Below are positions 1 through 9,528 of a stretch of DNA of 46,470 nt, piece by piece. The first letter of the stretch is position 1. Each line of letters begins with the position of its first letter. A program made the position numbers and the translations under genes. Source of the DNA: Bacillus sp. FJAT-29814 (lineage in GTDB: Bacteria > Bacillota > Bacilli > Bacillales > Cytobacillaceae); the NCBI RefSeq assembly GCF_001510715.1, contig NZ_LMTJ01000012.1, positions 1-46,470 on the forward strand, given 5' to 3'. The notes under the pieces were generated by a model. It saw only the letters and a list, made by a program, of their open reading frames with translations. It had not been told where the DNA came from and ran no database searches.

Positions 1-52
1 AATCCCTCCCATCTCCATCATAAATCCAAATTAAGGAAATGGCAAAAAATAA

Positions 53-78
53 CCGTTGAGAAGAGACTTTCTCAACGG
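53..78. other. Perfect 10-bp inverted repeat upstream of sucC
   Basis: The arms CCGTTGAGAA (53-62) and TTCTCAACGG (69-78) are perfect inverted repeats with a 6-nt loop. There is no T tract after the second arm, so on its own it is a poor intrinsic terminator. A canonical terminator follows 14 nt later. It may be the 3' end structure of the preceding transcript or a protein-binding dyad. Confidence 0.5.
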
Positions 79-91
79 CCTGAAAAATAAT

Positions 92-111
92 ACAGGCGAA
101 AGCCTGTTTTT
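92..111 (+). terminator. Intrinsic terminator upstream of sucC
   Basis: The stem ACAGGC/GCCTGT (92-97 and 102-107) is closed by a stable GAAA tetraloop and followed by a T tract. It probably ends the transcript of the gene to the left of the window and isolates sucCD from it. Confidence 0.75.
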
Positions 112-215
112 ATTATGTTAATAAAATAATTTGCAAGCATACGATTATTTTTCTTACAACACGCCTCCATTCGTACAGAAAAATTTTAATATAAATATAA
201 TTATTGCTTTATGGT

Positions 216-242
216 AGACAAGGTTTCAGTCATTATATAAAA
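216..242 (+). promoter_or_regulatory. Weak candidate sigma-A promoter for sucCD
   Basis: TAGACA (216-221) and TATAAA (237-242) are close to the -35 and -10 consensus, but the 15-nt spacer is short. This is the best candidate between the terminator at 92-111 and the sucC ribosome binding site AGGAGG at 278-283. The assignment is tentative. Confidence 0.3.
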
Positions 243-289
243 TGAAAACGGAGTCAATTTTTTGAACAGTTTGATTAGGAGGATGGGAA

Positions 290-1450
290 ATGAATATCCA
301 TGAGTATCAGGGGAAGGAAATCCTCAGAAAATATGGGGTAACGGTTCCAAACGGAAAAGTGGCTTTTACTGTTGAAGAAGCAGTTGAAGCGGCGAAAGAG
401 CTTGGCACTCAAGTATGTGTCGTCAAAGCGCAAATCCACGCAGGCGGACGGGGTAAAGCCGGCGGCGTAAAGGTTGCGAAAAACCTTGATGAGGTTCGTA
501 CATATGCAAGTGAAATTCTTGGAAAAACCTTGGTGACCCACCAAACGGGTCCTGAAGGGAAAGAAGTAAAGCGCCTGTTAATTGAAGAAGGCTGCGATAT
601 TAAGAAAGAATACTATATTGGTCTTGTTTTGGACCGTGCCACTTCCCGGGTGGTATTAATGGGTTCTGAAGAAGGCGGAACAGAGATTGAAGAAGTTGCC
701 GCAAAGACTCCAGAGAAAATTTTTAAAGAAGAAATTGACCCGGTTCTTGGCTTGATGCCATACCAGGCACGCCGTCTAGCGTTCAATATTAATATACCAA
801 AAGAATTGGTCAATCAAGCGGTCAAATTCATGACAGGTTTATATACTGCTTACATTGAAAAAGATTGTTCCATAGCTGAAATCAACCCATTGGTTGTGAC
901 TGGCGACGGCAAAGTTATGGCGCTGGATGCCAAATTGAATTTTGATTCCAATGCCTTGTACCGTCAAAAGGATATTTTGGAATATCGTGACCTGGAAGAG
1001 GAAGATCCAAAGGAAATCGAAGCATCCAAGTATGATTTAAGCTATATTGCATTAGATGGAAATATCGGCTGTATGGTAAACGGTGCCGGCCTTGCAATGG
1101 CGACGATGGACATTGTCAAGCACTACGGCGGTGACCCTGCCAACTTCCTTGATGTTGGGGGCGGTGCTACAGCTGAGAAGGTTACAGAAGCATTTAAAAT
1201 TATCCTTTCTGATCCAAACGTAAAAGGTATTTTTGTTAATATTTTCGGCGGAATCATGAAATGTGATGTTATTGCCGAGGGTGTTGTCGAGGCGGCGAAA
1301 CAGGTCGGACTATCTATTCCGCTTGTAGTCCGTTTGGAGGGTACGAATGTGGACTTGGGCAAGAAAATCCTTGCTGAATCTAGTCTTAACATCGTTGCTG
1401 CTGAATCGATGGCTGACGGCGCACAAAAAATCGTCGAATTAGTTAAATAG
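290..1450 (+). CDS. sucC: Succinyl-CoA synthetase (ADP-forming) beta subunit
   Basis: This is the beta subunit of the TCA-cycle enzyme that converts succinyl-CoA to succinate with substrate-level phosphorylation, working as a complex with SucD in the cytoplasm. The 386-residue length matches the family. The N-terminal half is an ATP-grasp fold opening with MNIHEYQGKEILRKYG and containing the HAGGRGKAGGVK segment. The C-terminal ligase domain carries DVGGGATAEKV and NIFGGIMKCD, which are family hallmarks. The ATG at 290 lies 6 nt after a perfect AGGAGG. sucD follows 23 nt downstream, so the two form one operon that ends at the terminator near 2408. Confidence 0.97.
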   Translation: MNIHEYQGKEILRKYGVTVPNGKVAFTVEEAVEAAKELGTQVCVVKAQIHAGGRGKAGGVKVAKNLDEVRTYASEILGKTLVTHQTGPEGKEVKRLLIEEGCDIKKEYYIGLVLDRATSRVVLMGSEEGGTEIEEVAAKTPEKIFKEEIDPVLGLMPYQARRLAFNINIPKELVNQAVKFMTGLYTAYIEKDCSIAEINPLVVTGDGKVMALDAKLNFDSNALYRQKDILEYRDLEEEDPKEIEASKYDLSYIALDGNIGCMVNGAGLAMATMDIVKHYGGDPANFLDVGGGATAEKVTEAFKIILSDPNVKGIFVNIFGGIMKCDVIAEGVVEAAKQVGLSIPLVVRLEGTNVDLGKKILAESSLNIVAAESMADGAQKIVELVK

Positions 1451-1473
1451 GATCTCAAGAAAGGGGAATTAAC

Positions 1474-2376
<903 letters not shown>

Positions 2377-2407
2377 AATAGTATTTTTCAACTAACGAAA
2401 CTAGCAG

Positions 2408-2436
2408 ATAGTCCCCTCATATTCTGAGGGGCTATT
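2408..2436 (+). terminator. Terminator after sucCD
   Basis: CCCCTCA and TGAGGGG form the core stem, extended outward by AG/CT with one bulged T, followed by a short T-rich stretch. It lies between sucD and dprA and ends the TCA operon. Confidence 0.65.
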
Positions 2437-2471
2437 TCTATAGATTAAAAACAAAAAGGAGGAAAACTTTT

Positions 2472-3350
2472 GTGAATGAATTTAATGAAAAGCTGATTGC
2501 ATTGCTGCATTATCCGACGATCTCGTGGAGCACCGTTTTCCAGATCTTGAAAAGAGACCCCACACTCGACACCCTTCACCCCTATCAATCATCTGAACAG
2601 CTGAAAATGGCCATCCCCTCCACCAGTAATCTTGCCACTGAGCCTTCAAATGAATCCTTTTATCCCGAAATCATTCATGAACAAATTCGTCAATATAAAA
2701 CAAATGACATTACGGTCATTACGATTTTTGATAAACAATACCCAAAATATTTGAAAGAAATTTATCAGCCGCCATGGGCCCTGTTTGCCAAGGGGGATTT
2801 ATCACTTCTGGAAAAAGAGCCAAAACTGGCTGTTGTGGGTTCAAGGGAGGCGACCCAGTATGGCAAAAATGCCATTCGCAGCTTATTTCCAGAACTAATT
2901 GAAAATGGTATCGTCATTGTCAGCGGGTTGGCGAAGGGAATTGATACTCTTGCCCATGAGCATGCCATTAAAAACAATGGCCGGACCATTGCTGTTATTG
3001 CGGGTGGTTTATATCATATCTACCCAAAGGAAAATGTGAAACTTGCTAAAGAAATGATGAACACCCAGCTGATCGTCTCAGAATACCCACCTGACACGAT
3101 GCCGCAGCGTTGGCATTTTCCATCTAGGAATCGAATTATTAGCGGAATGTCCCAAGGAACGTTTATTATAGAAGCAAAAAGAAAAAGCGGTTCGCTGATT
3201 ACTGCCAATTTCGCTGTAAATGAAGGGCGGGAAGTATTTTCGCTGCCAGGAAGCATCTTTAATCCTTGTTCAGACGGAGCGAATGATTTAATTCAGCAGG
3301 GGGCAAAACTTGTAACGAATGCCGGGGATATTTTGATTGAATTAAGATGA
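2472..3350 (+). CDS. dprA: DNA processing protein DprA (Smf)
   Basis: DprA binds incoming single-stranded DNA during natural transformation and loads RecA on it. The 292-residue protein has a poorly conserved N-terminal region and then the Rossmann-like DprA core from about residue 105: VVGSREATQYGK, VSGLAKGIDTLAHEHAI, IAVIAGGLYHIYPKEN, and the PSRNRIISGMSQGTFIIEA block typical of the family. It ends shortly after the core, without an obvious C-terminal winged-helix domain, as in other Bacillus members. The start is a GTG at 2472 behind AGGAGG at about 2457-2462. It sits between sucD and topA as in B. subtilis. Confidence 0.95.
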   Translation: MNEFNEKLIALLHYPTISWSTVFQILKRDPTLDTLHPYQSSEQLKMAIPSTSNLATEPSNESFYPEIIHEQIRQYKTNDITVITIFDKQYPKYLKEIYQPPWALFAKGDLSLLEKEPKLAVVGSREATQYGKNAIRSLFPELIENGIVIVSGLAKGIDTLAHEHAIKNNGRTIAVIAGGLYHIYPKENVKLAKEMMNTQLIVSEYPPDTMPQRWHFPSRNRIISGMSQGTFIIEAKRKSGSLITANFAVNEGREVFSLPGSIFNPCSDGANDLIQQGAKLVTNAGDILIELR

Positions 3351-3681
3351 AACTGCCTTTAAAGAAAAAAATTTAAACGTTTTTGCAGGGTTTTTTGAAT
3401 AAATGAAGAAAAAGTAGCTTAAAATGGTTGAAATTATTTCTAATTTGTATTACATTTTCCAACAGATGTTCGAAAAAAAGAATATATGAAAATTGGTAAA
3501 ATATGAATGTAAATAAACTATTACTGAAAATAAATTTGGGATATGGGAGTTTTGTCAAGTATTTCTGCAAGTAATGTTGTAAATAAATATAAAAAACTTC
3601 TAAATGGTAAGCATCTTAAGAAAAGGCTTTTGCCGAATTCAAGGCGCTTTCACACTTCCCTCTTTGAAGGAGGATTTTGAT
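3351..3681. other. AT-rich intergenic region upstream of topA with promoter candidates
   Basis: About 330 nt contain no convincing gene. No clear intrinsic terminator follows dprA; the T-rich run around 3378-3400 lacks a good stem. Two promoter candidates are visible: TTGAAA at 3428-3433 with TACATT at 3451-3456 (17-nt spacer), and an extended -10 TGGTAAAAT at 3494-3502. The open frame of topA extends back to 3604 but has no ribosome binding site there. Confidence 0.4.
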
Positions 3682-5760
3682 ATGTCAGATTTTCTGGTAA
3701 TCGTAGAATCGCCAGCAAAAGCGAAAACGATTGAACGATACTTAGGAAAAAAATATAAAGTAAAAGCATCGATGGGGCATGTGATCGACCTGCCCCGCAG
3801 TCAAACAGGGATTGATGTAGAAAATGGGTTTCAGCCAAAATATATAACGATTCGCGGAAAAGGCCCTGTGCTTAAAGAATTAAAAACAGCGGCCAAAAAG
3901 GCGAAAAAAGTCTATCTGGCAGCTGACCCTGACCGCGAAGGGGAAGCTATTGCCTGGCATTTGGCCCATAGCCTCGGTGTTGATACGGAATCGGAATGCC
4001 GCGTGGTCTTTAATGAAATCACGAAAGATGCCATTAAAGAATCATTTAAGCACCCGCGTCCAATCAATAAGGACTTGGTTGATGCGCAACAAGCCCGCAG
4101 AATCCTTGACCGCCTTGTCGGTTATAATATCAGCCCATTGTTATGGAAAAAGGTGAAAAAGGGCCTTAGTGCGGGAAGGGTACAATCTGTTGCAGTGAGA
4201 TTAATTATTGATCGGGAAAAGGAAATACAGGCCTTTGTTCCAGAGGAATATTGGACGATTGAAGCAGATCTTTTAAAAGGAAATGAACAATTTCGTGCGA
4301 GTTTTAATACATTGGCCGGTCAGGAAAAGACAGAACTGCGTTCAGAGCAAGAGATGCAAAATATTTTGCGGCAAATGGACGGCAATAAATACAAGGTCAT
4401 CTCGGTAACGAAAAAGGAAAGGAAAAGGAATCCGGCACCACCGTTTACGACTTCCTCCTTACAGCAGGAAGCTGCCAGGAAACTAAACTTCCGTGCCAAG
4501 AAAACAATGATGCTTGCCCAACAGCTATATGAAGGGATTGAGCTAGGAAAAGAAGGAACGGTGGGTCTCATAACTTATATGAGAACCGATTCAACGAGAA
4601 TATCTGAAGTGGCACAAACCGAAGCCGCCGATTATATTAAAACCACCTATGGCGAAAACTACCTAAAGGTTGAACAGAGAAAAGAAAAAAAGCAGACAAA
4701 TGCCCAGGATGCCCACGAGGCGGTACGGCCGACGAGCACCTATAGAGACCCTAATAGTTTAAAGGATTTCTTATCAAGGGATCAGCTCAGGCTGTATAAA
4801 TTAATATGGGAACGATTTCTAGCCAGCCAAATGGCCCAAGCTGTAATGGATACTATGAGCGTGGATTTACAAAACGGAAACGCCATTTTTCGAGCAAACG
4901 GTTCGAAAATTAAGTTTCCAGGTTTTATGAAGCTGTACGTCGAGGGGTCCGATGACCAAGTCGAAGAAATCAATAAAATGCTTCCAGACCTGAATGAAGG
5001 TGACGAAGTATTCCAAAAGGACATCGAGCCAAAGCAGCATTTTACCCAGCCACCGCCACGGTATACAGAGGCAAGATTGGTCAAGACGCTTGAGGAACTT
5101 GGAATTGGAAGGCCGTCTACCTACGCACCGACCTTAGATACAATTCAAAAGCGCAGCTATGTGTCCTTGGATAATAAGCGCTTTGTACCGACGGAACTTG
5201 GGATCATAATTAATGAGATATTAATGGAGTTCTTCCCAGAGATCCTTGATGTGGAATTTACTGCGAAAATGGAACAGGGTTTGGATTATATCGAGGAAGG
5301 AAAAATTCCTTGGGTCCGGGTTCTTGATGAATTTTACAAGGATTTCAAAATCCATTTGGAAAAAGCGGAGAAAGAAATGCAGGAAGTGGAAATCAAGGAT
5401 GAGCCTGCAGGGGAGGATTGCGAGAATTGCGGCCATCCAATGGTGTTCAAAATGGGCCGTTATGGCAAATTTATGGCCTGCAGTAATTTTCCTGATTGTC
5501 GAAATACAAAACCAATCGTAAAAGAAATCGGCGTCACCTGCCCTAATTGTAAAGAAGGCACAATCGTTGAAAGAAAGAGCAAGAAAAAACGGCTGTTTTA
5601 TGGCTGCAGCCGGTTCCCGGAATGCGATTTCCTTTCATGGGATAAGCCGCTACCTAGAAGCTGTCCGAAATGCGAAGGTCTCCTTGTTGAAAAGAAATTG
5701 AAAAAGGGAGTCCAGGTGCAATGCGTTTCGTGTGATTATAAAGAGGAACCGCAAAGCTAA
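3682..5760 (+). CDS. topA: DNA topoisomerase I (type IA)
   Basis: This enzyme relaxes negatively supercoiled DNA through a tyrosyl-DNA intermediate. The start was set at ATG 3682 because AAGGAGG lies at 3667-3673 and the resulting 692 residues match the family; an in-frame extension to 3604 lacks a ribosome binding site. The Toprim domain begins at once (VIVESPAKAKTIERYLG) and includes the metal-binding AADPDREGEAIAWHL. The catalytic tyrosine is about residue 299 in GLITYMRTDSTR. Three C-terminal four-cysteine zinc ribbons follow: CENCGHP...CSNFPDC, CPNCKEG...CSRFPEC and CPKCEG...CVSC. It is followed by a terminator and then trmFO. Confidence 0.97.
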   Translation: MSDFLVIVESPAKAKTIERYLGKKYKVKASMGHVIDLPRSQTGIDVENGFQPKYITIRGKGPVLKELKTAAKKAKKVYLAADPDREGEAIAWHLAHSLGVDTESECRVVFNEITKDAIKESFKHPRPINKDLVDAQQARRILDRLVGYNISPLLWKKVKKGLSAGRVQSVAVRLIIDREKEIQAFVPEEYWTIEADLLKGNEQFRASFNTLAGQEKTELRSEQEMQNILRQMDGNKYKVISVTKKERKRNPAPPFTTSSLQQEAARKLNFRAKKTMMLAQQLYEGIELGKEGTVGLITYMRTDSTRISEVAQTEAADYIKTTYGENYLKVEQRKEKKQTNAQDAHEAVRPTSTYRDPNSLKDFLSRDQLRLYKLIWERFLASQMAQAVMDTMSVDLQNGNAIFRANGSKIKFPGFMKLYVEGSDDQVEEINKMLPDLNEGDEVFQKDIEPKQHFTQPPPRYTEARLVKTLEELGIGRPSTYAPTLDTIQKRSYVSLDNKRFVPTELGIIINEILMEFFPEILDVEFTAKMEQGLDYIEEGKIPWVRVLDEFYKDFKIHLEKAEKEMQEVEIKDEPAGEDCENCGHPMVFKMGRYGKFMACSNFPDCRNTKPIVKEIGVTCPNCKEGTIVERKSKKKRLFYGCSRFPECDFLSWDKPLPRSCPKCEGLLVEKKLKKGVQVQCVSCDYKEEPQS

Positions 5761-5761
5761 T

Positions 5762-5792
5762 GAGTGGGCGCTGCTCACTCTTTTTAATTTTT
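5762..5792 (+). terminator. Terminator after topA
   Basis: GAGTG and CACTC form a hairpin extended inward with one mismatch (GAGTGGGC / GCTCACTC), followed by TTTTTAATTTTT. It lies directly after the topA stop codon. Confidence 0.75.
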
Positions 5793-5903
5793 AAAACATA
5801 AAACTTTTTTCTATTTGAATCGTATAGTAAAATGCAAGATGGACTTAAAAGAGGGAAAGGTAAATTTATAGATACTTTTTTTGAAGTTTTTCAGGAGGTC
5901 AAC

Positions 5904-7211
5904 ATGAAAGATATAACTGTAAACGTAATTGGCGCCGGGCTTGCCGGAAGTGAAGCGGCTTGGCAGATTGCCAAACGGGGTGTCAAGGTCCGTCTATATG
6001 AAATGCGTCCGGTAAAACAAACGCCGGCCCATCATACTGATAAATTTGCCGAACTGGTATGCAGCAACTCACTGAGAGCCAACACATTGACAAACGCGGT
6101 TGGTGTTTTAAAAGAAGAAATGAGACGACTTGATTCGGTCATTATTGCCGCTGCCGATGCCTGTGCGGTTCCCGCAGGCGGCGCACTCGCGGTAGACCGC
6201 CATGAATTCGCCGCGAAAGTAACGGAGATGGTCAAGAATCATGAAAATGTTACAATAATTAATGAAGAGGTAACCGATATTCCTGAAGGACCGACGGTTA
6301 TTGCCACCGGTCCGTTAACAAGCCCGGATTTGTCGGCTAAGCTTAAGAGCTTGACCGGCGAGGACTATCTTTATTTCTATGATGCGGCAGCTCCAATTAT
6401 TGAAAAAGAAAGCATTGACATGGACAAGGTGTATTTAAAATCCCGTTATGATAAGGGCGAAGCGGCTTACTTGAATTGTCCGATGACGGAGGAAGAGTTT
6501 AACCGGTTTTATGAGGCGCTTGTAGCAGCGGAAACAGTCCCGTTAAAGGAATTTGAGAAAGAAGTCTTCTTTGAAGGCTGTATGCCGATTGAAGTGATGG
6601 CGGCAAGGGGTGCAAAAACAATGCTGTTTGGCCCGTTAAAGCCGGTCGGCCTGGAGGACCCAAAGACAGGAAAACGTCCGTTTGCCGTTGTCCAGCTTCG
6701 TCAGGATGATGCGGCAGGAACGTTGTATAATATTGTCGGTTTTCAGACACATCTAAAGTGGGGGCCGCAAAAAGAGGTCATTCAATTGATCCCGGGTCTT
6801 GAAAATGCCGAAATTGTTCGTTATGGTGTCATGCACCGCAATACATTTATCAATTCTCCCAAAGTGTTAAAGGCTACTTATCAATTTAGAAATCGTGAAG
6901 ATTTATTTTTTGCTGGGCAAATGACCGGTGTGGAAGGTTATGTGGAATCTGCCGCAAGCGGGTTGATTGCCGGCTTGAATGCGGCACGGTTAGTAAAGGG
7001 GCTCGAGACCGTGGAATTCCCGGCAGAAACTGCGATTGGCAGCATGGCTCGCTATATTACAAGTGCTAACCCAAATAATTTTCAGCCAATGAACGCCAAT
7101 TTCGGGTTATTTCCAGAATTGCCGGCAAAGGTCAAAGGGAAACAGGAACGTAATTTGCAGCATGCAAATCGAGCCCTGGAAACAATTCAGAACTTTGTGA
7201 AGGTTTTGTAA
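5904..7211 (+). CDS. trmFO: Folate/FAD-dependent tRNA (uracil-54-C5) methyltransferase TrmFO
   Basis: TrmFO makes ribothymidine at position 54 of the tRNA T-loop, using methylenetetrahydrofolate as carbon donor and FADH2 as reductant. The FAD-binding dinucleotide fold is at the extreme N-terminus (VNVIGAGLAGSEAAWQIAKRG). The conserved segment with the functional cysteine ELVCSNSLRANTLTNAVG follows. The C-terminal half has FFAGQMTGVEGYVESAASGLIAGLNAARL, shared with the GidA/TrmFO family. The ATG at 5904 has AGGAGG at 5893-5898 and gives 435 residues, the usual length; the frame is open back to 5832 without a ribosome binding site. In B. subtilis the next gene is xerC (codV), which is absent here. 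Confidence 0.96.
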   Translation: MKDITVNVIGAGLAGSEAAWQIAKRGVKVRLYEMRPVKQTPAHHTDKFAELVCSNSLRANTLTNAVGVLKEEMRRLDSVIIAAADACAVPAGGALAVDRHEFAAKVTEMVKNHENVTIINEEVTDIPEGPTVIATGPLTSPDLSAKLKSLTGEDYLYFYDAAAPIIEKESIDMDKVYLKSRYDKGEAAYLNCPMTEEEFNRFYEALVAAETVPLKEFEKEVFFEGCMPIEVMAARGAKTMLFGPLKPVGLEDPKTGKRPFAVVQLRQDDAAGTLYNIVGFQTHLKWGPQKEVIQLIPGLENAEIVRYGVMHRNTFINSPKVLKATYQFRNREDLFFAGQMTGVEGYVESAASGLIAGLNAARLVKGLETVEFPAETAIGSMARYITSANPNNFQPMNANFGLFPELPAKVKGKQERNLQHANRALETIQNFVKVL

Positions 7212-7530
7212 AATTTATTGCAAGGGCTATGGAAGTATGATACTATTTAGTAGCCCTTGTGAATTGACTAGATTTTATAATTGTGAATGTTTTATTAAAC
7301 TTGGTTGGCAGCTATTTACAAAGTGGAACGTATTCCCTCAAAATACAAATGAATATTATCATAATGGAATCAGTGCTTTCATTTTGTTCATAATTGAACA
7401 AGATGAAAAAACGTTTAATCCTTATTGACAAAGGGAATAATTGGTTGAAGTTTTCATAACTTTCTCTGTAGACAGATTTTTTACATAGTTTGTGTACTCG
7501 AAACCGAAACTCCAAAAGGAGGAATTTCTT
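7212..7530. other. Gene-free interval where xerC (codV) is expected
   Basis: The 319 nt between trmFO and hslV hold no credible gene; a 63-codon open frame at 7237-7428 has no ribosome binding site and no resemblance to a recombinase. Visible structure is the promoter with its nested inverted repeat at 7218-7259 and a second dyad TTGTTCA-N4-TGAACAA at 7384-7401 that looks like a repressor operator. Nothing else is recognised. Confidence 0.6.
7218..7246 (+). promoter_or_regulatory. Sigma-A promoter for hslVU-codY, inside an inverted repeat
   Basis: TTGCAA (7218-7223) and TACTAT (7241-7246) are separated by exactly 17 nt. The element starts just after trmFO and would drive hslVU with a leader of about 280 nt. 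A perfect 9-bp inverted repeat, CAAGGGCTA at 7221-7229 and TAGCCCTTG at 7251-7259, brackets the spacer and -10. It could be an operator or the trmFO terminator stem, although no T tract follows it. Confidence 0.6.
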
Positions 7531-8073
7531 ATGGAACAATTCCATGCCACCACGATATTTGCGATCCATCATAATGGGCAATGCGCGATGTCGGGTGATG
7601 GTCAGGTTACAATGGGCAATGCAGTTGTGATGAAACACACAGCAAGAAAGGTCAGGAAGATATTTAATGGAAAGGTATTAGCCGGTTTCGCGGGTTCGGT
7701 TGCCGATGCTTTCACCTTGTTTGAACTGTTTGAAGGAAAACTGGAGGAATTTAACGGCAACCTTCAAAGGGCGGCAGTTGAGCTGGCCAAAGAGTGGAGA
7801 AGCGATAAAGTCCTTAGAAAGCTTGAAGCTATGCTGATTGTGATGAATCGTGACAGTTTATTATTGGTGTCAGGCACCGGCGAGGTAATCGAACCGGACG
7901 ATGGAATACTGGCAATTGGCTCGGGTGGCAATTATGCATTGGCTGCAGGCCGTTCGCTTAAGAAATATGCGGGCGACCATTTAAATGCCAAGGAAATTGC
8001 CAAGGCAGCCTTGGAAATTGCTGCCGAGATTTGTGTCTATACAAACCATAATATTATCGTTGAAGAAATATGA
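7531..8073 (+). CDS. hslV: ATP-dependent protease subunit HslV (ClpQ/CodW)
   Basis: HslV is the proteolytic dodecamer of the HslUV protease, an N-terminal-nucleophile hydrolase related to proteasome beta subunits. The ATG at 7531 follows AAGGAGG (7517-7523) and gives 180 residues, the usual size. The protein begins MEQFHATTIF; the TT of HATTIF aligns with the N-terminal threonine pair of E. coli HslV, so Thr7 is the expected nucleophile after processing. SGDGQVTMGNAVVMKHTARKVRK, GFAGSVADAFTLFE and AIGSGGNYALAAGR are strongly conserved. B. subtilis is reported to use an N-terminal serine; there is no serine here before residue 21. hslU follows 19 nt downstream. Confidence 0.95.
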   Translation: MEQFHATTIFAIHHNGQCAMSGDGQVTMGNAVVMKHTARKVRKIFNGKVLAGFAGSVADAFTLFELFEGKLEEFNGNLQRAAVELAKEWRSDKVLRKLEAMLIVMNRDSLLLVSGTGEVIEPDDGILAIGSGGNYALAAGRSLKKYAGDHLNAKEIAKAALEIAAEICVYTNHNIIVEEI

Positions 8074-8092
8074 GGGAGGAGGCTGAAAGTTA

Positions 8093-9496
8093 ATGACAAG
8101 AACCACCAATTTAACCCCCCGGCAAATTGTTGAGAAACTTGATCAATATATTATCGGCCAAAAGGATGCAAAGAAAGCGGTTGCTGTCGCACTTCGAAAT
8201 CGGTACAGACGGGGATTGCTAAACGAAAAGCTCCGTGATGAAATTATCCCGAAAAATATTTTAATGATTGGTCCTACTGGTGTCGGGAAAACCGAAATCG
8301 CAAGAAGAATTGCCAAGATTGTTGGCGCGCCGTTTATAAAAGTGGAAGCAACCAAATTTACTGAGGTCGGCTATGTCGGCCGTGATGTTGAATCCATGGT
8401 ACGTGACCTCGCTGAAACATCAGTTCGTCTCGTAAAGGAAGAGAGGATGCAAAGCGTAAAGGAACGGGCTGAGGAGAATGCCAACAGCAGACTCGTTGAC
8501 TTGTTAGTGCCGTCTGCAAAAAAATCAACGGCCTATAAAAATCCGCTTGAGATGTTATTCGGCGGCGGAAACCAAACTCAGGACCAGGACACACAGCAAG
8601 AGGATTACTCCGTTCATGAAAAACGCAAAATCGTCCGGGAACAGCTTGCACTTGGCCAATTGGAAGAGCAAATGGTTACGGTTGAAGTGGAAGAGCAAGC
8701 GCCATCCATGTTCGACATGCTGCAAGGTTCCGGTATGGAGCAGATGGGCATGAACATGCAGGACGCCCTCGGCAGCTTTATGCCGAAGAAACGCAAAAAG
8801 CGAAAGCTGACGGTTCGTGAGGCAAGGAAAGTATTGACGAATGAAGAGGCTGCCAAGCTGATTGATATGGATGAGGTAACTGCCGAAGCTGTTTACCGTG
8901 CTGAGCAAAATGGAATCATTTTTATCGATGAAATCGATAAAATTGCCAGCCGCAATACAGGCGGGTCATCTGCAGACGTTTCCAGGGAAGGTGTCCAACG
9001 CGACATTTTACCGGTTGTCGAAGGCTCTACTGTCGTGACAAAATACGGCCCTGTCAAAACCGACCACGTCTTGTTTATTGCTGCCGGCGCATTTCATATG
9101 GCTAAACCGTCGGATTTAATCCCGGAGCTGCAGGGACGATTCCCAATCAGAGTTGAGCTTACAAAGCTGACAGTCGAGGATTTCTTCAGGATTTTAATCG
9201 AGCCAGATAACGCTTTAATAAAACAATATCAAGCATTATTGGAAACAGAAGGTATACAAATTGAATTTTCTGACGATGCTATTCGTAGGATTGCGGAAGT
9301 AGCGTTTGAAGTCAATCAAAATACCGATAATATTGGGGCAAGACGCCTTCATACGATATTGGAAAAATTGCTAGAAGACCTATCCTTTGAAGCACCGGAT
9401 ATCACGATGGAGAAAATCACAATCACGCCGCAATATGTTGATGAAAAGCTAGGGGCGATTTCTAAAAACAAAGACTTAAGTCAATTCATTTTATAG
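8093..9496 (+). CDS. hslU: HslU (ClpY/CodX) AAA+ unfoldase of the HslUV protease
   Basis: HslU is the hexameric ATPase that unfolds substrates and feeds them to HslV. The 467-residue length matches the family. Walker A is GPTGVGKT at residues 60-67, and Walker B is in GIIFIDEIDKIASR. Between them lies the charged, methionine-rich I domain (about residues 110-245). The sensor region and C-terminal domain include FPIRVELTKLT and NIGARRLHTILEKLLEDLSFEAP. The start codon follows a GGGAGGAGG ribosome binding site, and the gene runs in an operon with hslV and probably codY. Confidence 0.97.
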   Translation: MTRTTNLTPRQIVEKLDQYIIGQKDAKKAVAVALRNRYRRGLLNEKLRDEIIPKNILMIGPTGVGKTEIARRIAKIVGAPFIKVEATKFTEVGYVGRDVESMVRDLAETSVRLVKEERMQSVKERAEENANSRLVDLLVPSAKKSTAYKNPLEMLFGGGNQTQDQDTQQEDYSVHEKRKIVREQLALGQLEEQMVTVEVEEQAPSMFDMLQGSGMEQMGMNMQDALGSFMPKKRKKRKLTVREARKVLTNEEAAKLIDMDEVTAEAVYRAEQNGIIFIDEIDKIASRNTGGSSADVSREGVQRDILPVVEGSTVVTKYGPVKTDHVLFIAAGAFHMAKPSDLIPELQGRFPIRVELTKLTVEDFFRILIEPDNALIKQYQALLETEGIQIEFSDDAIRRIAEVAFEVNQNTDNIGARRLHTILEKLLEDLSFEAPDITMEKITITPQYVDEKLGAISKNKDLSQFIL

Positions 9497-9528
9497 TCAT
9501 AATCGACGCCCTTTCATTCTTGTTGCCC

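Noticed and set aside
3604..3681. N-terminal extension of topA
   Set aside because: It lacks a ribosome binding site, whereas ATG 3682 has AAGGAGG and gives the family length.
7237..7428. A 63-codon open frame in the trmFO-hslV gap, considered as a remnant of xerC or a small gene
   Set aside because: It overlaps the promoter, has no ribosome binding site, and its sequence shows no tyrosine-recombinase features.
7425..7430. Perfect TTGACA as a second hslV promoter
   Set aside because: No -10-like hexamer is present at 16-18 nt downstream.
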